A DNA stretch of 22,259 nucleotides from a virus: the IMG/VR virus record IMGVR_UViG_3300008262_000441, positions 1-22,259 of that record; one strand, written 5' to 3'. How positions within the stretch are numbered: position 1 is the first letter of the stretch; each line of letters opens with the position of its first letter. A program made the translations under genes and the position numbers. Below, piece after piece: positions 1 to 7,215 of the stretch. Under the pieces are notes generated by a model. That model did not search any database. It was not told the DNA's origin and saw only the letters and a list, made by a program, of their open reading frames with translations.

Positions 1-950
1 ATGTCTTCTATTTCTTGGTGCCAGATAGGAAAGTGAACTGTAGCAGAACCACCTCTGATGCCGTTTTGAGTGCAGCATCGGACAGTTGCCTCAAACTTCT
101 TAAGGAAGGGGACAACGCCTGTGTGTTGTACCTCTCCACCTCGGATTTTAGCGTTGATACCACGGATTCTACCCGCGTTGATACCGATACCAGCCCTTTG
201 TGCGACATATTTACCAATAGCCATATCGCTGCTAAAGATACTATCGAGGGTGTCATCAACATCAACGAGAACACAAGATGCATATTGACGAAGTGGGGTT
301 CGCACTCCTGCCATAATCGGTGTTGGGATGTTGATTTTGTGCTTGCTGATTGCGTCATAATACTTCTTAACGTAATCTAAACGTGTTTCTTTTGGATATT
401 TTGAGAAGATAGTAGCGGCAATCAAAAGGTACATAAATTGTGGCGTCTCATAGAGAGCACCAGAACTCCTATCCTGAACTAGATACTTATCAACTACTTG
501 ACGAAGACCTGCATAAGTGAACAGATAATCACGCTCATGGTCAATAAAAGATTGAAGTCTATCAAACTCCTCATCATTATAAAGGTCAAGAATTTCTGCA
601 TCATACACTCCTCTACCAACACAACGCTCTACGTGTTGCTTGACAGTTGGACACTCGTGCATACGACCGAACAACTGCTTGCGGAGAGCGAACAGAAGGA
701 GGCGAGCAGCAACGAACTGATAGTTGGGGTGGTCGAGGTCAATCAAATCGCTTGCAGAGCGAATTAGAATCTCCTGAACCTCTGCCGTGGTAATGCCATC
801 ATAAAATTGGATACCAGACTGCATTTCAACTTGAGATGCGGATACTCCTGCCAGGTCCTTACAAGCCTCCTCAACCATCAAATGAAGTTTATTCAAGTCA
901 AGACTTTCAATCGACCCGTTTCTTTTAATAACCTTTGTTCCGTTGCTCAT
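1..950 (-). CDS. nrdA: Ribonucleoside-diphosphate reductase, class I large (alpha) subunit, cut by left edge
   Basis: Reduces ribonucleotides to deoxyribonucleotides with NrdB, supplying dNTPs for phage replication. The start and 316 residues are visible; the rest lies beyond the window. An ATP-cone-like N-terminal domain (about residues 6-95, beginning VIKRNGSIESLDLNKL) is followed by the catalytic core with ETPQFMYLLIA (168-178) and TPLRQYASCVLVDVDDTLDS (218-237). C226 in the latter matches the redox cysteine of NrdA. Further on are the conserved GINAGRIR (256-263) and GGSATVHFPIWH. The ATG at 950-948 overlaps the primase stop as ATGA, so the two are translationally coupled. T4-like cyanophages normally carry nrdA with nrdB close by; nrdB would be further left. 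No frameshift is seen in the visible part. Confidence 0.96.
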   Translation of the reverse strand, partial: MSNGTKVIKRNGSIESLDLNKLHLMVEEACKDLAGVSASQVEMQSGIQFYDGITTAEVQEILIRSASDLIDLDHPNYQFVAARLLLFALRKQLFGRMHECPTVKQHVERCVGRGVYDAEILDLYNDEEFDRLQSFIDHERDYLFTYAGLRQVVDKYLVQDRSSGALYETPQFMYLLIAATIFSKYPKETRLDYVKKYYDAISKHKINIPTPIMAGVRTPLRQYASCVLVDVDDTLDSIFSSDMAIGKYVAQRAGIGINAGRIRGINAKIRGGEVQHTGVVPFLKKFEATVRCCTQNGIRGGSATVHFPIWHQEIED

Positions 951-1918
951 ACTTTCTTCCATTCGTTAAACTTTACTTTTGCTTCTAAACCTGAGTGTGT
1001 ATTTGATTTTAACACATCCATAACATTAAGTCCAGCAATAACCATATCATTAATATCTTTTTGTTGGATATTTCTTGGCCAAATAACTACCTCTTCTCCA
1101 CGATCAATTGTCTTTGAGATTCTGTTGATAATTTCTCTATTTCGTGGTTCGTTATCATAAACCCAAACAACCCGATTAAAACCGAAATTACTGATATCAG
1201 CATCAGCTCCACACATAGCAATTGAGTTGCGAACGAACGTGCTGTCAAATGGCCCTTCGGTAACATAAACGGTTTCATTTTTTTTAATAGTATTAAGTCC
1301 ATAAATTTTTGGAGCATTCTCACTCAACATCACGGTAATATATTTAACAGACTTTGGAATGAGTGATCTTCCTTGGAACCCAATAAGATTATGGTCAAAA
1401 TCATATAATGGTATAACTATACGCGATTCCTCATTGTCAGTGCTAGAAAAGGTTTGTTTTTGACTGTTTACCCACTCTTTAAATTTGTGTGCAAAATAAA
1501 ACTTTTCTGGATCGAGTTTTCTATTTTCCAAATATGACTTTGCAACATTATTTGTTGATGCTTTTGGTAAGTCTAATTTTTTAGAAAAGGATGGTTTAGA
1601 GAATTCAAATTTTGGTTCTTCTACAACAAAGTTCTTACCAGTATATCCTTCCTTAAACTTCTCTAGAGTATATTGCTTATGAAGTACTGGATCTAGTTCT
1701 TTGAGGAAATTATTAAAAGATAAACTTGCTCCACAATTATGACACTTAAAGTTCGTATTCACCTTTACGGCGTACAAATATCCCCGTGCCTTGCTTTTAT
1801 TTTTTTGAGAATCTCCACAAAGAGGACAACGGAAGTTGTAGAGATCCGATTTTACCCTCTTAAATTTTTGTAGGCGTGACGAAACTAATCCAATGTACTT
1901 GGAATCAATCAAATCCAT
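947..1918 (-). CDS. 61: DNA primase, T4 gp61 type
   Basis: Synthesises RNA primers for lagging-strand replication as the partner of helicase gp41. The 323-residue protein has an N-terminal zinc-binding module with CPLC (C31, C34) and CHNC (C59, C62). The TOPRIM core follows: VYVTEGPFDS with E221 and D225, then VVWVYDNEPRN with D255 and E257, then KDINDM near 288-292. The length is close to T4 gp61 (about 340 residues). Its stop overlaps the nrdA start by four bases (ATGA). In T4, gp41 and gp61 are adjacent; here they are about 7 kb apart, separated by tRNAs and a structural cassette. The upstream sequence shows no strong ribosome binding site. The identification rests on zinc finger plus TOPRIM plus context and is firm. 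Confidence 0.94.
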   Translation of the reverse strand: MDLIDSKYIGLVSSRLQKFKRVKSDLYNFRCPLCGDSQKNKSKARGYLYAVKVNTNFKCHNCGASLSFNNFLKELDPVLHKQYTLEKFKEGYTGKNFVVEEPKFEFSKPSFSKKLDLPKASTNNVAKSYLENRKLDPEKFYFAHKFKEWVNSQKQTFSSTDNEESRIVIPLYDFDHNLIGFQGRSLIPKSVKYITVMLSENAPKIYGLNTIKKNETVYVTEGPFDSTFVRNSIAMCGADADISNFGFNRVVWVYDNEPRNREIINRISKTIDRGEEVVIWPRNIQQKDINDMVIAGLNVMDVLKSNTHSGLEAKVKFNEWKKV

Positions 1919-1928
1919 TATGAAGGCA

Positions 1929-2372
1929 CTATTTTGCTCTTTCTATTCTAATCTGTTCTGAGTCTGGTGTCAAGACATCCACCACCATACTTGACTGTGA
2001 AAATGCGAATGAAACTATTACTAAAGCACCTACAACTAACCAACGAAACTTTGTTACGTCATCAACCTTTTTATCTACTGTCTCTATGCGACCATCTATC
2101 TTTTTTTCTAATGATTCAAATCTTTCGATTACTCTATTATGCTCTTCGGTATTTTTATCTTCCATCAATCGAATTCTACTAAAAATTACTTCATCATTCT
2201 TATTATTATTGTCCAATTTTTCCTCATGAACTGCCAACATCTTTGATATGTTTTGACTCGTTTGTCCCATTATCTGAATGGCCTCATCTATTTTTTTCAT
2301 CATAGCCTCATAGGAAGTAAGACGTTCTTCAAGAACTGCAATTTTTGTTTCGTTGGATGATTTGCTAAACAT
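1929..2372 (-). CDS. Coiled-coil protein with one C-terminal membrane segment, function unknown
   Basis: From the ATG at 2372-2370 this is 147 residues. A TTG at 2411 would add 13 residues (FRGNTNLIQIKK side), but ATG is preferred because no ribosome binding site favours the TTG. Residues about 8-105 are charged and heptad-like (LEERLTSYEAMMKKIDEAIQ, later FESLEKKIDGRIETVDKKVD), predicting a long coiled coil. Then comes one hydrophobic segment (WLVVGALVIVSFAFS) and a short polar tail. This architecture, a coiled coil ending in one membrane helix, resembles XhlA-type lysis accessory proteins and also spanin- or tape-associated proteins; the sequence alone does not decide. It lies 10 bases upstream of gp61. 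No catalytic motif is visible. Confidence 0.72.
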   Translation of the reverse strand: MFSKSSNETKIAVLEERLTSYEAMMKKIDEAIQIMGQTSQNISKMLAVHEEKLDNNNKNDEVIFSRIRLMEDKNTEEHNRVIERFESLEKKIDGRIETVDKKVDDVTKFRWLVVGALVIVSFAFSQSSMVVDVLTPDSEQIRIERAK

Positions 2373-2435
2373 TTTTTTTATTTGTATAAGATTTGTATTC
2401 CCACGAAACAAATGCTTTAGAGATTTTATTAATAT

Positions 2436-2648
2436 TTATTTTTTCTTCGACTTGGTTTTTTGAATATTTTTACGATATGCAACAGGAAGTCTTCGCATTA
2501 TCTTGGATCGCCCATCAAGAAGATTATCATAACCAGCAACAGGACCTTTAGGATCCGCTGAAGAAGTGAATCCACCAGATCCGACTACCATACCACCTTC
2601 CTCTTTTAGTGAGCGAACAATATTAATTAATTTTTCTAACTTATCCAT
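2436..2648 (-). CDS. Small basic-tailed protein, conserved-looking, function unknown
   Basis: From ATG 2648-2646 the protein has 70 residues. A GTG at 2675 would give 79 residues, but the ATG overlaps the upstream stop by one base (TAATG), which favours it. It begins with a short amphipathic helix (MDKLEKLINIVRSLKEEGG), followed by a glycine/proline-rich middle (TSSADPKGPVAGYDNLL) and a strongly basic end (RRLPVAYRKNIQKTKSKKK). Small proteins with the DP.GPVAGYD pattern occur in marine T4-like phages next to structural genes, by my recollection; I cannot name a function. The basic tail could contact nucleic acid or another virion protein. Confidence 0.66.
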   Translation of the reverse strand: MDKLEKLINIVRSLKEEGGMVVGSGGFTSSADPKGPVAGYDNLLDGRSKIMRRLPVAYRKNIQKTKSKKK

Positions 2649-3019
2649 TAAATTGATTGCAATTGAGATAGGCACTCAGAATCTTCCTGAATATCATGAA
2701 TATTAGTTTTTGGATATTCCGGAATACGATTCAAAAATATTAAAAAACTTTTTATTATTGGCCAAAGATCTTGTTCCAAATTATAAAATAAAAGTGGAAT
2801 AGTGGCATCATTAAAAACATTAAATAGCAAAGTTAAATGATTCAAAATTAAATGAATTTTTAAGACGCCAGTATTCTTATACCTTTTAAGTAGTCTTTTT
2901 ATATATTTTATTCTTTTTAAATCGTCCTCAAAATCTTCCTTAGTTACTGACTGAGGATTATCATAGAATTTTATAGCAAAAAGCATATAATTGCTTTCGT
3001 TCAATTCATCAAATCTCAT
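2648..3019 (-). CDS. Conserved cyanophage protein of unknown function
   Basis: A 123-residue protein beginning MRFDELNESNYMLFAIKFYDNPQ. It is mostly alpha-helical by composition, with a basic stretch (DDLKRIKYIKRLLKRYKNTG, about 30-50) followed by KIHLILNHLTLLFNVFND, then LFYNLEQDLWPIIKSFLIFLNRIPE. I recognise this arrangement (helix, KRIKYIKRLLKRY, LNHLT.L.NVF, WP.IKSFL..L) as a widespread small family in T4-like cyanophages and pelagiphages, without known biochemical role. It starts four bases after the Ig-like structural gene and overlaps the next gene by one base, so it is in the same transcript. The protein has no signal peptide. AT content is high, as in its neighbours. Confidence 0.8.
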   Translation of the reverse strand: MRFDELNESNYMLFAIKFYDNPQSVTKEDFEDDLKRIKYIKRLLKRYKNTGVLKIHLILNHLTLLFNVFNDATIPLLFYNLEQDLWPIIKSFLIFLNRIPEYPKTNIHDIQEDSECLSQLQSI

Positions 3020-3023
3020 ATTA

Positions 3024-3860
3024 TCATGCAGTTACTGTGAGTTTGATTGGGCTAGAAGTTGCGGTTGCTCCACCATCGGCAGTAACAACAACACGATAGT
3101 TGTAGTTATTGTTACCAGTTGTTGCATTAGTAATTGAAGTACTGATTCCAGTTGCTCCAGAAATATTGTTATAAACAACGCCATTAGCAGTTGTGGACTT
3201 CTGCCACTGGTATGAAAGAACTGTATCTGGATAAGAAGAAGCAGAAACAGTTAGCGTTACGGTTGTTCCAACTCCAACTGCTGCACTAGGAGATGCTGTT
3301 ACTCCAGCAATAGTGATTCTAAAGTCGGGAAGAATAGTATCATCTAAAGCATCACCAGCAGCAGTATATGATGAAGTTCCTGTAGTGATACCCGAGAAGG
3401 CAACTAGAGTTTCCGATTTAACTCTTAGATTTCCATTGGTATCATTATAAGTTTTAATTCCAACCCATCCAGCATGAGTTACGGCATATTGAGTATCAAC
3501 TGCTGCAGATGCTTCATAAACATCAACACCATAAACCTTATTATCAGATGATGTAGAAGTTCTAGAATAATTAGAATCCTGCATTAGATATACAGGTTTT
3601 TGTGACATAGTATAAGCAACTCCCGAAATCGTGGTATTCAGAAGGAATTGCGTACTTGCGATTGATATTACAGTTTCCGAAGTGACGGCAGAAACAACTG
3701 CCTCACCAAAAGTTCCACCAGCACCAACAGTAATTACGGTTCCAGTAGTAATTCCAGCTGATCTAAATGATGTTCCAGTTCCAGTAACAGTCTTATTTGC
3801 AAGACTAACTACTACTGTACCAGGAGAATAAATACCGTCTGATTTTCCCCAGAGTGCCAT
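3024..3860 (-). CDS. Virion structural protein with C-terminal Ig-like domain
   Basis: A 278-residue, Thr/Ser/Gly/Val-rich, nearly all-beta protein. Residues 1-90 form a beta-rich N-terminal part with TVTGTGTSF and repeated short strands. Residues about 108-155 contain YGVDVYEASAAVDTQYAVTHAGWVGIK, a block I associate with cyanophage virion proteins. Residues about 185-278 form an immunoglobulin-like domain of the bacterial Ig type, with the core Trp in YQWQKS (219) and the terminal strand YRVVVTADGG...IKLTV. Ig-like domains in T4-like phages decorate the capsid (Hoc) or tail and are thought to bind surface carbohydrates. A perfect late-promoter box (TATAAATA) 34 bases upstream supports late expression. 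Capsid decoration or tail accessory are both possible. Confidence 0.84.
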   Translation of the reverse strand: MALWGKSDGIYSPGTVVVSLANKTVTGTGTSFRSAGITTGTVITVGAGGTFGEAVVSAVTSETVISIASTQFLLNTTISGVAYTMSQKPVYLMQDSNYSRTSTSSDNKVYGVDVYEASAAVDTQYAVTHAGWVGIKTYNDTNGNLRVKSETLVAFSGITTGTSSYTAAGDALDDTILPDFRITIAGVTASPSAAVGVGTTVTLTVSASSYPDTVLSYQWQKSTTANGVVYNNISGATGISTSITNATTGNNNYNYRVVVTADGGATATSSPIKLTVTA

Positions 3861-3893
3861 TCTTTTTACCTATAAAGTTCTTTATTATAATGA

Positions 3894-3901
3894 TATTTAT
3901 A
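3894..3901 (-). promoter_or_regulatory. T4-type late promoter box TATAAATA
   Basis: A perfect match to the T4 late consensus on the minus strand, 34 bases before the ATG of the Ig-like virion gene. T4 late promoters need only this octamer and are read by RNA polymerase carrying gp55 with gp33 and the gp45 clamp. It directly follows the T-run of the preceding terminator and shares bases with it. Confidence 0.78.
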
Positions 3902-3933
3902 AAAAAAGGAGACCTTGATATTCAGGTCTCCTT
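3901..3933 (-). terminator. Intrinsic terminator after the 61-residue membrane protein gene
   Basis: On the minus strand a 9-bp perfect stem (AAGGAGACC with GGTCTCCTT), a 10-base loop and a run of seven Ts. It lies 20 bases after the stop of the upstream gene. Its T-run merges into the late promoter of the next gene. Confidence 0.9.
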
Positions 3934-3952
3934 TATATTAACTTAACTTAAT

Positions 3953-4138
3953 TCAGGGAGTAGGGTCTTGTGCTCCCTTATCCTTTAATACCTTTTGTAC
4001 TTGAAGAAGAACAAATGATACAAGTCCGTTTGATTTGACTTGTGGAACCGCTCCTAAAAGTTCGGAAACGATCAAAAGAATGGTGGCAAGTGCGGCTTCG
4101 TTAGCCATAATCCAAGCCCAAATAAGTCCTACAGACAT
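3953..4138 (-). CDS. Small one-helix membrane protein, possible holin-like or virion protein
   Basis: 61 residues with a hydrophobic N-terminal half (GLIWAWIMANEAALATILLIVSELLGAV, about 4-31) that can span the membrane once, then an amphipathic stretch (VSFVLLQVQKVLKDKG) and a Pro-rich end. The start is well supported: GAGG sits seven bases before the ATG. A late-promoter-like box (CCTAAATA) lies about 29 bases upstream, so expression is probably late. An intrinsic terminator follows directly, making this a single-gene unit. Similar short proteins occur in T4-like cyanophages, by my recollection, without assigned function. Size, membrane helix and late expression fit a holin-like role, but no family signature proves it. 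Confidence 0.76.
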   Translation of the reverse strand: MSVGLIWAWIMANEAALATILLIVSELLGAVPQVKSNGLVSFVLLQVQKVLKDKGAQDPTP

Positions 4139-4166
4139 AATTTACCTCGTGTGAAGAGTTCTGTCT

Positions 4167-4174
4167 TATTTAGG
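4167..4174 (-). promoter_or_regulatory. Late-promoter-like box CCTAAATA
   Basis: Minus-strand octamer differing from TATAAATA only in its first two bases, 29 bases before the ATG of the 61-residue membrane protein. Same position relative to a start as the other late boxes in the structural cassette. It sits just after the stop of the upstream 510-residue gene. Confidence 0.5.
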
Positions 4175-4176
4175 AA

Positions 4177-5709
4177 TTATCTGCCTTTATTTCTTGCTTC
4201 TCTTGCTAGGTTTCTTGCTAATTGTGCTTTAGCTTTTTTTGCAGATGCTTCTGCTGCTGCATCTTCTTCCTTTTTTTGTTGCGGTGTAGCAGAACCCCTA
4301 TAACGGTTTCTTCCATCATTTCTATCTCTTCCACCAAGACTTCTAAATTCACCTCTCTCCTCATCAACTAATTCACCTTCTGGTTCATAAGACATTCCTA
4401 GTTGATTTAGTTTCTTTACCTGCCTGTTCTTCATTGCCTCAGCAGATTTTTTCGCCCCACCAATTGCTTTCAAACCAAGGGCACCTGCTCCTGCTGCCAA
4501 ACCAGCTCTTAATGCCAGTCCGCCAAATGGACCCAGTTCATCAATCTGCTCACCTTCGGGTTCATAAGATGCCTTAATTCCCATTAGACCAAGAGAAGTT
4601 CTTGCACGATCCTTCATAGTTTTCATCTGTCTTGGATCTATCTCCTTTCCAGATTTTTTATCAGAATCACACGACATTTCTTCCTTTACTTTTTCAGGAA
4701 GACCCTCGTGCTTAGTTTTGGCAAAATCACGAAGTTTTTTCTCACCCATCTTTGCCATCTTTTTAACTTCTTCACTTGCATCAGGCATATCACCTCTCAA
4801 ATAAGCAAGTGCCATTCCCGCAAGTTGCTGTTGATTTTGACTTGCTGCCTTCTCCTGAAGAGAATGAACCTTACTCAAAAATCTTTCGTAGGAACTTTCC
4901 TGAACCTTCATTTCAGGATAAACTTCACACTTATTCTTTTTATTCCCCTTCAGTACATCAATTTTTTCATCGCCCTTTTTGTTTTTTTTTACTTCACCAA
5001 TAAATTCAACTTCCTCTTTACGAGTTGCAATTGCACCTCCGACTGCTTCTCTTCTCTTCTTAAGGTAAGAATCTTGCTTATCAACCTTACCATCATTATT
5101 AACATCAGAATCTTCCTTACCTACAGGGTCCAATCCCTTACCAGAAGTTGCTTTTGCAGTCTGCTCTCCCTGTTTCTTCTCACCTTCATATGGAGTTCCA
5201 TATTCAGTCATTTCAACTGACTTAATATTTGAATTTGAACGAAGTTGGTTAATTTTTTCACGAGTTGCATAACGAACATATGATCTACCAGTATTCTTAT
5301 CAGTAACTCTTACTTTATATTTTCTCTCATCCATTTCTGCAAGTGTATTCAGATATTCGGATGATACAATTATACTTTCATCCTCTTTCTTTTCCACAAA
5401 TACTTTAAATAAAGAATTTGATAGACTTTCTGCAACCATATCATCAATACCCTGCAGATAATCTTCCCCCAGTAACATTTGCTTTGCTCTCAATTTAACT
5501 GGAGCAGGAGCACTTGATTTCTGAAGTTGTTGAAGATATGCCCTTTGAACAGACGCAGGATCGGTCTTTCCACCTTTAAAGGTCTGTTTTACTTTATATC
5601 TGGTGTCATAGGCAAGTTGTCTTGCCTGTTTTTCAATTTTTTCTTTGGCACCAGCAGGACCAGCAGCAACAGGAGCGGGTGCTTCTTCAAAAATTTCTTT
5701 ATTATTCAT
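4177..5709 (-). CDS. Large low-complexity structural-type protein with EF-hand/dockerin-like loop
   Basis: 510 residues, highly charged, rich in Lys, Glu, Ala and Gln. An Ala/Pro-rich start (1-22) leads to a helical basic region. Residues about 131-170 form a small ordered block (YKVRVTDKNTGRSYVRYATREKINQLR). Residues 202-213 (DVNNDGKVDKQD) are a textbook calcium-binding loop of the EF-hand or dockerin type with D202, N204, D206, D210 and D213. Residues 323-340 (KKLRDFAKTKHEGLPEK) match a motif I recall from several marine-phage proteins. A near repeat SYEPEGEQIDE (381-391) and SYEPEGELVDE (440-450) flanks a Gly/Ala-rich segment that could be membrane-active. A late box (CATAAATA) precedes it by 37 bases. 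Large repeat-bearing proteins like this are usually virion components in cyanophages; the role here is inferred. Confidence 0.78.
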   Translation of the reverse strand: MNNKEIFEEAPAPVAAGPAGAKEKIEKQARQLAYDTRYKVKQTFKGGKTDPASVQRAYLQQLQKSSAPAPVKLRAKQMLLGEDYLQGIDDMVAESLSNSLFKVFVEKKEDESIIVSSEYLNTLAEMDERKYKVRVTDKNTGRSYVRYATREKINQLRSNSNIKSVEMTEYGTPYEGEKKQGEQTAKATSGKGLDPVGKEDSDVNNDGKVDKQDSYLKKRREAVGGAIATRKEEVEFIGEVKKNKKGDEKIDVLKGNKKNKCEVYPEMKVQESSYERFLSKVHSLQEKAASQNQQQLAGMALAYLRGDMPDASEEVKKMAKMGEKKLRDFAKTKHEGLPEKVKEEMSCDSDKKSGKEIDPRQMKTMKDRARTSLGLMGIKASYEPEGEQIDELGPFGGLALRAGLAAGAGALGLKAIGGAKKSAEAMKNRQVKKLNQLGMSYEPEGELVDEERGEFRSLGGRDRNDGRNRYRGSATPQQKKEEDAAAEASAKKAKAQLARNLAREARNKGR

Positions 5710-5728
5710 TGGAAGATTCTTTTAATAC

Positions 5729-6973
5729 TTACTTTTTCCTATTCTTATTTATGAATGACTGAATTTTCTCTTTAGCAGAAAGTCCCTGAACATACTCTCG
5801 ATAAGAATCGGTTCCAACTTCTCTTTGATTTGCAGGAACACCTGAAACATTCGTAACCTTTTCCATAACATCTTTAATCCAAGATTTGAACATAATATTA
5901 TCTTCGGTAACACAAATTAGATAATTAGTTCCACGACGAATAATACGTCCAACTAATCCAGTGTTAAGATTTTCTACCAACTGCCCAACAGTGAAAATCT
6001 TTTCAGTAACGTAATTCTCACGAAGATTTTTCCAATCAAATTTGGGAGCAATCTGCCAGACTTCAACTACTTCATCCTTAATTCCCATTGATTGGCGAAC
6101 CATATTAAATATTTCCATTGCTCTCTTTCTTGGAAGTTCTGGGGGCATTCCAGAGCGGAAAGTTTTAAAATCATTCTCTGCTACGGCAAGTCTCATTCTT
6201 GATGCAGAAAGACCTTCAACACCTTCAGAATCTGGGTCTCTATCACCAGCAGATACTACCTCAATATTATCAAATTGATACAGGTTATTGTTATAACTAT
6301 TTGCAAGTTTGTCAAATTCCTTGACTCTATCGGCACCACCAACAATTCTTACATTAGCATATCCATCATTGTGCGCCTTTTTAAGAACATCAAAGATCGT
6401 TTTAGTGTTCCCATCATTCACAATTCTTTCACTGTGATTTGGGAACATCTGTCTCATTATTGATACTTTTGTATCGGCATCCAATGGATTTTTCTTTTTA
6501 TCCTGACTACGTGAGGGGACAATCATATAATCACTACCCTCCTGCTCGGCAGAAGCAGCAGCGGTGTCCATAAGTTGAAGGTGCCCCAAGTGAGGAGGAT
6601 TGAAGCGGCCAAAAGCAATTGTAAGAGTTCCCTTCGTCTTTTCTACTGGTAAGAAGTTTTGTGGGGGTGCTTCTTGTGCTGCTGCCTGCTGCTCAGGGGG
6701 AGCCTGCTGTTCTGGTGGAACCTGCTGTTGCTGAAGGGCAGGATCTACAAAATTTGGATCAGAAATATTTTTTTCTTTTGGAGTTTGTGCTGGATCTTTT
6801 CCAGGAGTATTTTGCCTCTTATTGAAGAAGACTAACCTCCCCTTTTCAGTTTTCGCCACAAATTCACCATCCTTATACCAACCTCCGTGTCCATCACCTT
6901 TAAGGTTCATACGGGCAGCTTGTTGGGATGCAGTTGAGGTTACTTCGGATAAAAACTGGAAAAATGATTTCAT
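5729..6973 (-). CDS. Fusion protein with HxGH nucleotidyltransferase (NadM/cytidylyltransferase-like) domain
   Basis: 414 residues. The N-terminus (1-55) holds GDGHGGWYKDGEFVAKTEKGRLVFFNKR, a small domain I recall from other marine-phage virion-region proteins. Residues 60-108 form a Pro/Gln linker. Residues about 115-265 are a nucleotidyltransferase core: FGRFNPPHLGH (121-131) gives the HxGH signature (H128, H131), VGGADR (211-216) is a conserved strand-turn, and SASRMR (256-261) corresponds to the ISxTxxR motif. Such enzymes move a nucleotidyl group onto a phosphate, as in NAD or CoA synthesis. The C-terminus (about 330-395) has GLVGRIIRRGTNYLICVTEDNIMFKSWIKDV, a marine-phage block. The gene lies in the late cassette, so it may be packaged or act on virion assembly rather than plain metabolism. 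The substrate is unknown. Confidence 0.85.
   Translation of the reverse strand: MKSFFQFLSEVTSTASQQAARMNLKGDGHGGWYKDGEFVAKTEKGRLVFFNKRQNTPGKDPAQTPKEKNISDPNFVDPALQQQQVPPEQQAPPEQQAAAQEAPPQNFLPVEKTKGTLTIAFGRFNPPHLGHLQLMDTAAASAEQEGSDYMIVPSRSQDKKKNPLDADTKVSIMRQMFPNHSERIVNDGNTKTIFDVLKKAHNDGYANVRIVGGADRVKEFDKLANSYNNNLYQFDNIEVVSAGDRDPDSEGVEGLSASRMRLAVAENDFKTFRSGMPPELPRKRAMEIFNMVRQSMGIKDEVVEVWQIAPKFDWKNLRENYVTEKIFTVGQLVENLNTGLVGRIIRRGTNYLICVTEDNIMFKSWIKDVMEKVTNVSGVPANQREVGTDSYREYVQGLSAKEKIQSFINKNRKK
5746..5753 (-). promoter_or_regulatory. Late-promoter-like box CATAAATA
   Basis: One mismatch to TATAAATA on the minus strand, 37 bases before the ATG of the 510-residue gene. It lies inside the last codons of the nucleotidyltransferase gene. 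Confidence 0.6.
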
Positions 6974-7215
6974 TTGTTGGTATTTCTTTTCTTACAAAGT
7001 TCAATTGTTATTATATTTTTATTTACAATAATGTACTGTAATGCACTTTGTCTAATCTTAATATATTTATCCTTTATCGATTGCTGTTTAGTTTGTTTGA
7101 TTTTATCTTCTATTTTGGCGTAAAAATATGCTAAAAAATTTTCAAAAGTTTTATCGGAAGAAACTTTTATAAATTCTTTTACAATTGGGTTTAAAAAATA
7201 TTTAACTTCTCTCAT
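6970..7215 (-). CDS. Small hypothetical protein
   Basis: 81 residues, Lys- and Ile-rich and mostly helical (MREVKYFLNPIVKEFIKVSSDKTFENFLAYFYAKIEDKIKQ...). I do not recognise it. It is tightly packed: its ATG overlaps the stop of the upstream 368-residue gene, and its own stop overlaps the next ATG (ATGA), which supports it as a real coupled gene. It is among the most AT-rich genes here. There is no membrane segment or metal-binding motif. Given the position it probably belongs to the late structural cassette as a chaperone, adaptor or minor virion protein, but that is context only. Confidence 0.7.
   Translation of the reverse strand: MREVKYFLNPIVKEFIKVSSDKTFENFLAYFYAKIEDKIKQTKQQSIKDKYIKIRQSALQYIIVNKNIITIELCKKRNTNK

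Noticed and set aside
8-358. A minus-strand frame in the nrdA region starting MTQSASTKSTS
   Set aside because: It is out of frame with nrdA, whose conserved residues are continuous through the same bases to the window edge.
15-380. Open frames on the plus strand over nrdA and elsewhere (for example 4708-5220, 21298-21882)
   Set aside because: They are antisense to clear genes with conserved motifs, and their proteins have biased, non-globular composition. No plus-strand gene is supported.
2433-2440. AATAAATA before the coiled-coil gene
   Set aside because: It is 61 bases from the preferred ATG and only 22 from the TTG, outside the range of the other late boxes. Too weak to call.
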